Part shown: in pieces, positions 13,342 to 15,151 of the stretch | Numbering within the stretch: position 1 is the first letter of the stretch | How the letters are laid out: each line of letters begins with the position of its first letter | Assembly: GCA_900552325.1 (NCBI GenBank) | Contig: URZG01000024.1 | Span: 1 to 15,151 of the forward strand | DNA from: an uncultured Porphyromonadaceae bacterium | Lineage (GTDB): Bacteria; Bacteroidota; Bacteroidia; Bacteroidales; Muribaculaceae | Reading direction: 5' to 3' | DNA length: 15,151 nucleotides | Translations under genes and position numbers: made by a program | The notes under the pieces: generated by a model | The model's database searches: none | What the model saw: only the letters and a program-made list of their open reading frames with translations | What the model was told of the DNA's origin: nothing

Positions 13342-13390
13342 AAAAAAGGCCGGATAAGACAACCGGGCGCACCCGACATCTTATCCGGCC
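13342..13390 (-). terminator. Leader terminator (attenuator) ahead of the MATE gene
   Basis: On the minus strand GGCCGGATAAGA (13390-13379) and TCTTATCCGGCC (13359-13348) form a perfect 12-bp stem enclosing a nested CGGG/CCCG hairpin, followed at once by six Ts (13347-13342). It lies between the MATE promoter and its start codon (13327). An alternative hairpin with GGCC arms (13411-13408 and 13390-13387) and a TAGT/ACTA inner stem would use the first four bases of the terminator arm. A read-through/termination switch is inferred. Confidence 0.75.
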
Positions 13391-13426
13391 ATATAGTTGC
13401 GACTACCGGCCCTCCGATGAGCGCCG

Positions 13427-13457
13427 CAAAGTTAGCTCTTTTATTCCACATGGCAAA
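13427..13457 (-). promoter_or_regulatory. Bacteroides-type promoter of the MATE gene
   Basis: On the minus strand TTTG (13457-13454), 19 bp, then TAACTTTG (13434-13427). The expected start is about 13420-13423, giving a leader of roughly 95 nt that contains the attenuator hairpin. Confidence 0.85.
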
Positions 13458-13536
13458 AAACGCATTGACGGCATCCCGTTTTACTGAACATTCCGGCGTC
13501 CGGTTTGTAGTGAATGGTGATGACGCCCCGCCCGAG

Positions 13537-13568
13537 GTTGCAGAAGAACGGGCGATTTCGTATCTTTG
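13537..13568 (+). promoter_or_regulatory. Bacteroides-type promoter of the GNAT-metal uptake operon
   Basis: GTTG (13537-13540), 20 bp, then TATCTTTG (13561-13568). The start is expected near 13572-13575, about 30 nt before the ATG at 13604. No zinc-regulator palindrome is evident at the promoter. Confidence 0.75.
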
Positions 13569-13603
13569 CGTAAATTTTCAGATCGACAGCTCTCCACTTT
13601 ACT

Positions 13604-14164
13604 ATGGCAAAAATTGAATTTACCAGGCTTCGCGGCGAGGATAAGATACCGGCCGCCCTGGAGGAACTTTATATGGGAGCGTTCCCCGAAGAGGAGCGTC
13701 GCCCCGTGGAACAGATTCGGCAGCGCATCGCCATGGCCGACCCGTTCTTTTATTTCTTCGTACTATCGCACGACGACACCGAGGTGGGCTTCATCACAAT
13801 ATGGCGTCTTCCCGGCGCGACATACGTGGAACACTTCGCTATCTTCCCTGCCCTGCGTGGCAAGGGATACGGCGCGGATACCGTCAAAGAACTGCTCGAT
13901 GATGACATCCGTCTCAAGCTCGGCCTTGATCGGGGTACCCCCCTGGTGCTTGAGGTAGAGCTCCCCGAGGATTTTCCGGAGGCAGCCCGACGCATCGCCT
14001 TCTATGAGCGGTGCGGTCTGACAGCGATGGAGGAATTCCCCTATTACCAGCCGCCTTACCGTGAGGGTGGTCCGCAGGTGCCGATGATGCTCATGTCGTC
14101 GAAGCCGCTTCCCGATCCCACCTCGTTCGTTATTCTCCTCCATACCATAGTATATAACCAATGA
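13604..14164 (+). CDS. GNAT-family N-acetyltransferase
   Basis: This 186-residue protein has the GNAT core: strand beta4 ATYVEHFAIFPALRGKGYGADTVKEL, with the acetyl-CoA pyrophosphate loop LRGKGYGA at about residues 84-91 (R-G-x-G-x-G/A type). It also has an acidic-rich N-terminal helix region (LEELYMGAFPEEERR) and the later strand VLEVELPEDFPEAARRIAFYERCGL, typical of the C-terminal half. It would move an acetyl group from acetyl-CoA to an unknown amine. It is first in an operon: its TGA overlaps the ATG of the metal-binding lipoprotein gene by four bases (ATGA). The family does not predict a substrate, and a link to metal uptake is only suggested by position. Confidence 0.9.
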   Translation: MAKIEFTRLRGEDKIPAALEELYMGAFPEEERRPVEQIRQRIAMADPFFYFFVLSHDDTEVGFITIWRLPGATYVEHFAIFPALRGKGYGADTVKELLDDDIRLKLGLDRGTPLVLEVELPEDFPEAARRIAFYERCGLTAMEEFPYYQPPYREGGPQVPMMLMSSKPLPDPTSFVILLHTIVYNQ

Positions 14165-15027
14165 GACTGACGGCAATCAGAAGCATCCTTGTCTGCGCCA
14201 CACTTATTGCGCTGCTGACCGGATGCCGTTCCGGCGGTAAAAACGCCGGGGATAGAAAGCTGCAGGTAGCCACCGGTATCGGACCGGTCGGCGCATTGGT
14301 CGAGAGAATCGGCGGCGACTCCGTGAATGTGGTCTGCCTGCTCCCCTCGGGAGCCGACCCCGAGGAGTTCGATCCTGGCACACAGGCGCTGCGGCAGATG
14401 AGCAACAGCGACATATATTTCGCCACAGGCACACTCCCCTTCGAACAGACTCTCGCCGGAAGTTTCGCTGCCATGCGTCCTGACATGCGTATGGTGAACC
14501 TCTCGGAAGGGATAGAACTGATATACGGCACCCACGGCGACGAACCCGACCCTCATACATGGATGTCGGTGCGGAACCTTGCCGCAATGGCGCGCAACGT
14601 GAGCGCCGCGCTCAGTGAGGCACGCCCCGCCGCAGCATCATACTTCAACGGACGTCTCGCCGAATATGAGCGGCAGCTCGCAAAGGCCGACTCCATGTTC
14701 ACCGTCCAGCTCCGAGGACTCGCCGGGGAATCGTTTGCCGTCGGACACCCCTCGCTGAGCTATATGGCCCGCGACTACTCCCTGCGGCAGTTACCCCTCT
14801 CCTCCGGCACCAAAGAAAGCTCGGCAAAAGGGATGCGGGAGCGCATCGACAGTCTGCGGGCAGCCAACCCGCGCATTTTCTTCGCCGAGCCCGGCACCGA
14901 AAACGATATGGCGCGTGAAACCGCTACGCAACTCGGTATTCCGGTAGCGCAAATCGATGCCATGAACCCCGACGTCATATCACAGCTCACCGAAGCCGCC
15001 TCCCTGTTGGCCAATTCAAAAAAGTGA
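14161..15027 (+). CDS. znuA: Zinc/manganese-type ABC substrate-binding lipoprotein (ZnuA/cluster A-I)
   Basis: This 288-residue protein begins with a lipoprotein signal peptide; the lipobox LLTGC places the acylated residue at Cys22. It has the two-lobed cluster A-I binding fold with a long central helix (about 135-185). Expected metal ligands are His132 (DPHTW), His196 (VGHPSLSYMA) and Asp266 (QIDAMNPD). At the first ligand position the motif reads SGADPEEFDP, so Glu68 stands where ZnuA usually has His. It would deliver Zn(II) or Mn(II) to an ABC permease. Only a very short acidic/His stretch (THGDEPDPH) is present instead of the long His-rich loop of Proteobacterial ZnuA. Translation is coupled to the GNAT gene by ATGA, and an ABC ATPase follows 4 nt later. 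The symbol denotes the family, not the metal. Confidence 0.88.
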   Translation: MRLTAIRSILVCATLIALLTGCRSGGKNAGDRKLQVATGIGPVGALVERIGGDSVNVVCLLPSGADPEEFDPGTQALRQMSNSDIYFATGTLPFEQTLAGSFAAMRPDMRMVNLSEGIELIYGTHGDEPDPHTWMSVRNLAAMARNVSAALSEARPAAASYFNGRLAEYERQLAKADSMFTVQLRGLAGESFAVGHPSLSYMARDYSLRQLPLSSGTKESSAKGMRERIDSLRAANPRIFFAEPGTENDMARETATQLGIPVAQIDAMNPDVISQLTEAASLLANSKK

Positions 15028-15031
15028 CATT

Positions 15032-15151
15032 ATGGCTGATGAACGACAAACACTTATCCGGCTCACCGACGTAGAGTTCCGCCGCGAGAACCGCACGATT
15101 TTTTCCGGCATAAATCTGAGCGTCAACCGGGGCGACTTCATGGCCATAACC
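15032..15151 (+). CDS. znuC: ABC transporter ATPase of the metal-uptake operon, 3' end cut off
   Basis: The first 40 codons are in the window, starting at ATG 15032, 4 nt after the lipoprotein stop. The sequence IRLTDVEFRRENRTIFSGINLSV followed by GDFMAIT is the usual beginning of an ABC nucleotide-binding domain: the strand with an aromatic A-loop residue (Phe16), then the strand leading to the Walker A loop. The Walker A glycines themselves would lie just beyond the edge. Position after a ZnuA-type binding protein supports a ZnuC/MntB-like role powering Zn or Mn import. The permease gene is presumably further right. Confidence 0.8.
   Translation, partial: MADERQTLIRLTDVEFRRENRTIFSGINLSVNRGDFMAIT

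Noticed and set aside
13417..13617. 66-codon plus-strand frame upstream of the GNAT gene
   Set aside because: It covers two divergent consensus promoters and overlaps the GNAT start, so it is non-coding.

Overview
The window looks like a chromosomal segment of a Bacteroidota member, most likely order Bacteroidales. GC-rich coding DNA (roughly 57 % by eye) alternating with AT-rich spacers suggests Muribaculaceae, but that family call is inference. Support for the phylum comes from several promoters of the Bacteroides type (TTTG, 19-20 bp, TAnnTTTG), A-rich translation starts without clear Shine-Dalgarno sites, a Bacteroides-style DnaA, and a fructan-utilisation gene order like that of Bacteroides levan loci. 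No IS element, prophage gene, CRISPR array, tRNA or rRNA was seen.

Layout. (1) 2-3200: the distal end of a fructan-utilisation operon: a 5'-truncated GH32 fructosidase, an MFS sugar transporter and a PfkB-family fructokinase. Together they would release fructose, import it and phosphorylate it. (2) 3201-4135: 935 bases with no conventional gene. It holds the operon terminator, an AT-rich promoter region, a stretch dense in local hairpins (about 3546-3860), a 26-codon micro-ORF and a strong intrinsic terminator; this is the least explained part of the window. (3) 4136-4330: an orphan CopZ-like HMA metal-binding protein behind a textbook promoter. (4) On the minus strand, 8049 down to 4354: class II (adenosylcobalamin) ribonucleotide reductase nrdJ, then a HipA-like kinase 2 nt later, then an overlapping DUF3037 gene. 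(5) 8447-9202: an NfsA-like nitroreductase, divergent from nrdJ and convergent with dnaA across a strong bidirectional hairpin terminator. (6) 10707 down to 9328: dnaA. (7) 11235-11810: Fe-type superoxide dismutase behind an AT-rich spacer with alternative hairpins. (8) 13327 down to 11951: a MATE exporter whose short leader contains an intrinsic terminator between promoter and start codon. (9) 13604 to the right edge: GNAT acetyltransferase, a zinc/manganese-type substrate-binding lipoprotein coupled to it by an ATGA overlap, and the first 40 codons of an ABC ATPase, i.e. the start of a metal-uptake operon.

The most interesting features are not classical genes: the structured RNA plus micro-ORF at about 3535-4067, the apparent conditional terminator ahead of the MATE gene, and the HipA-like kinase/DUF3037 pair fused transcriptionally to nrdJ.
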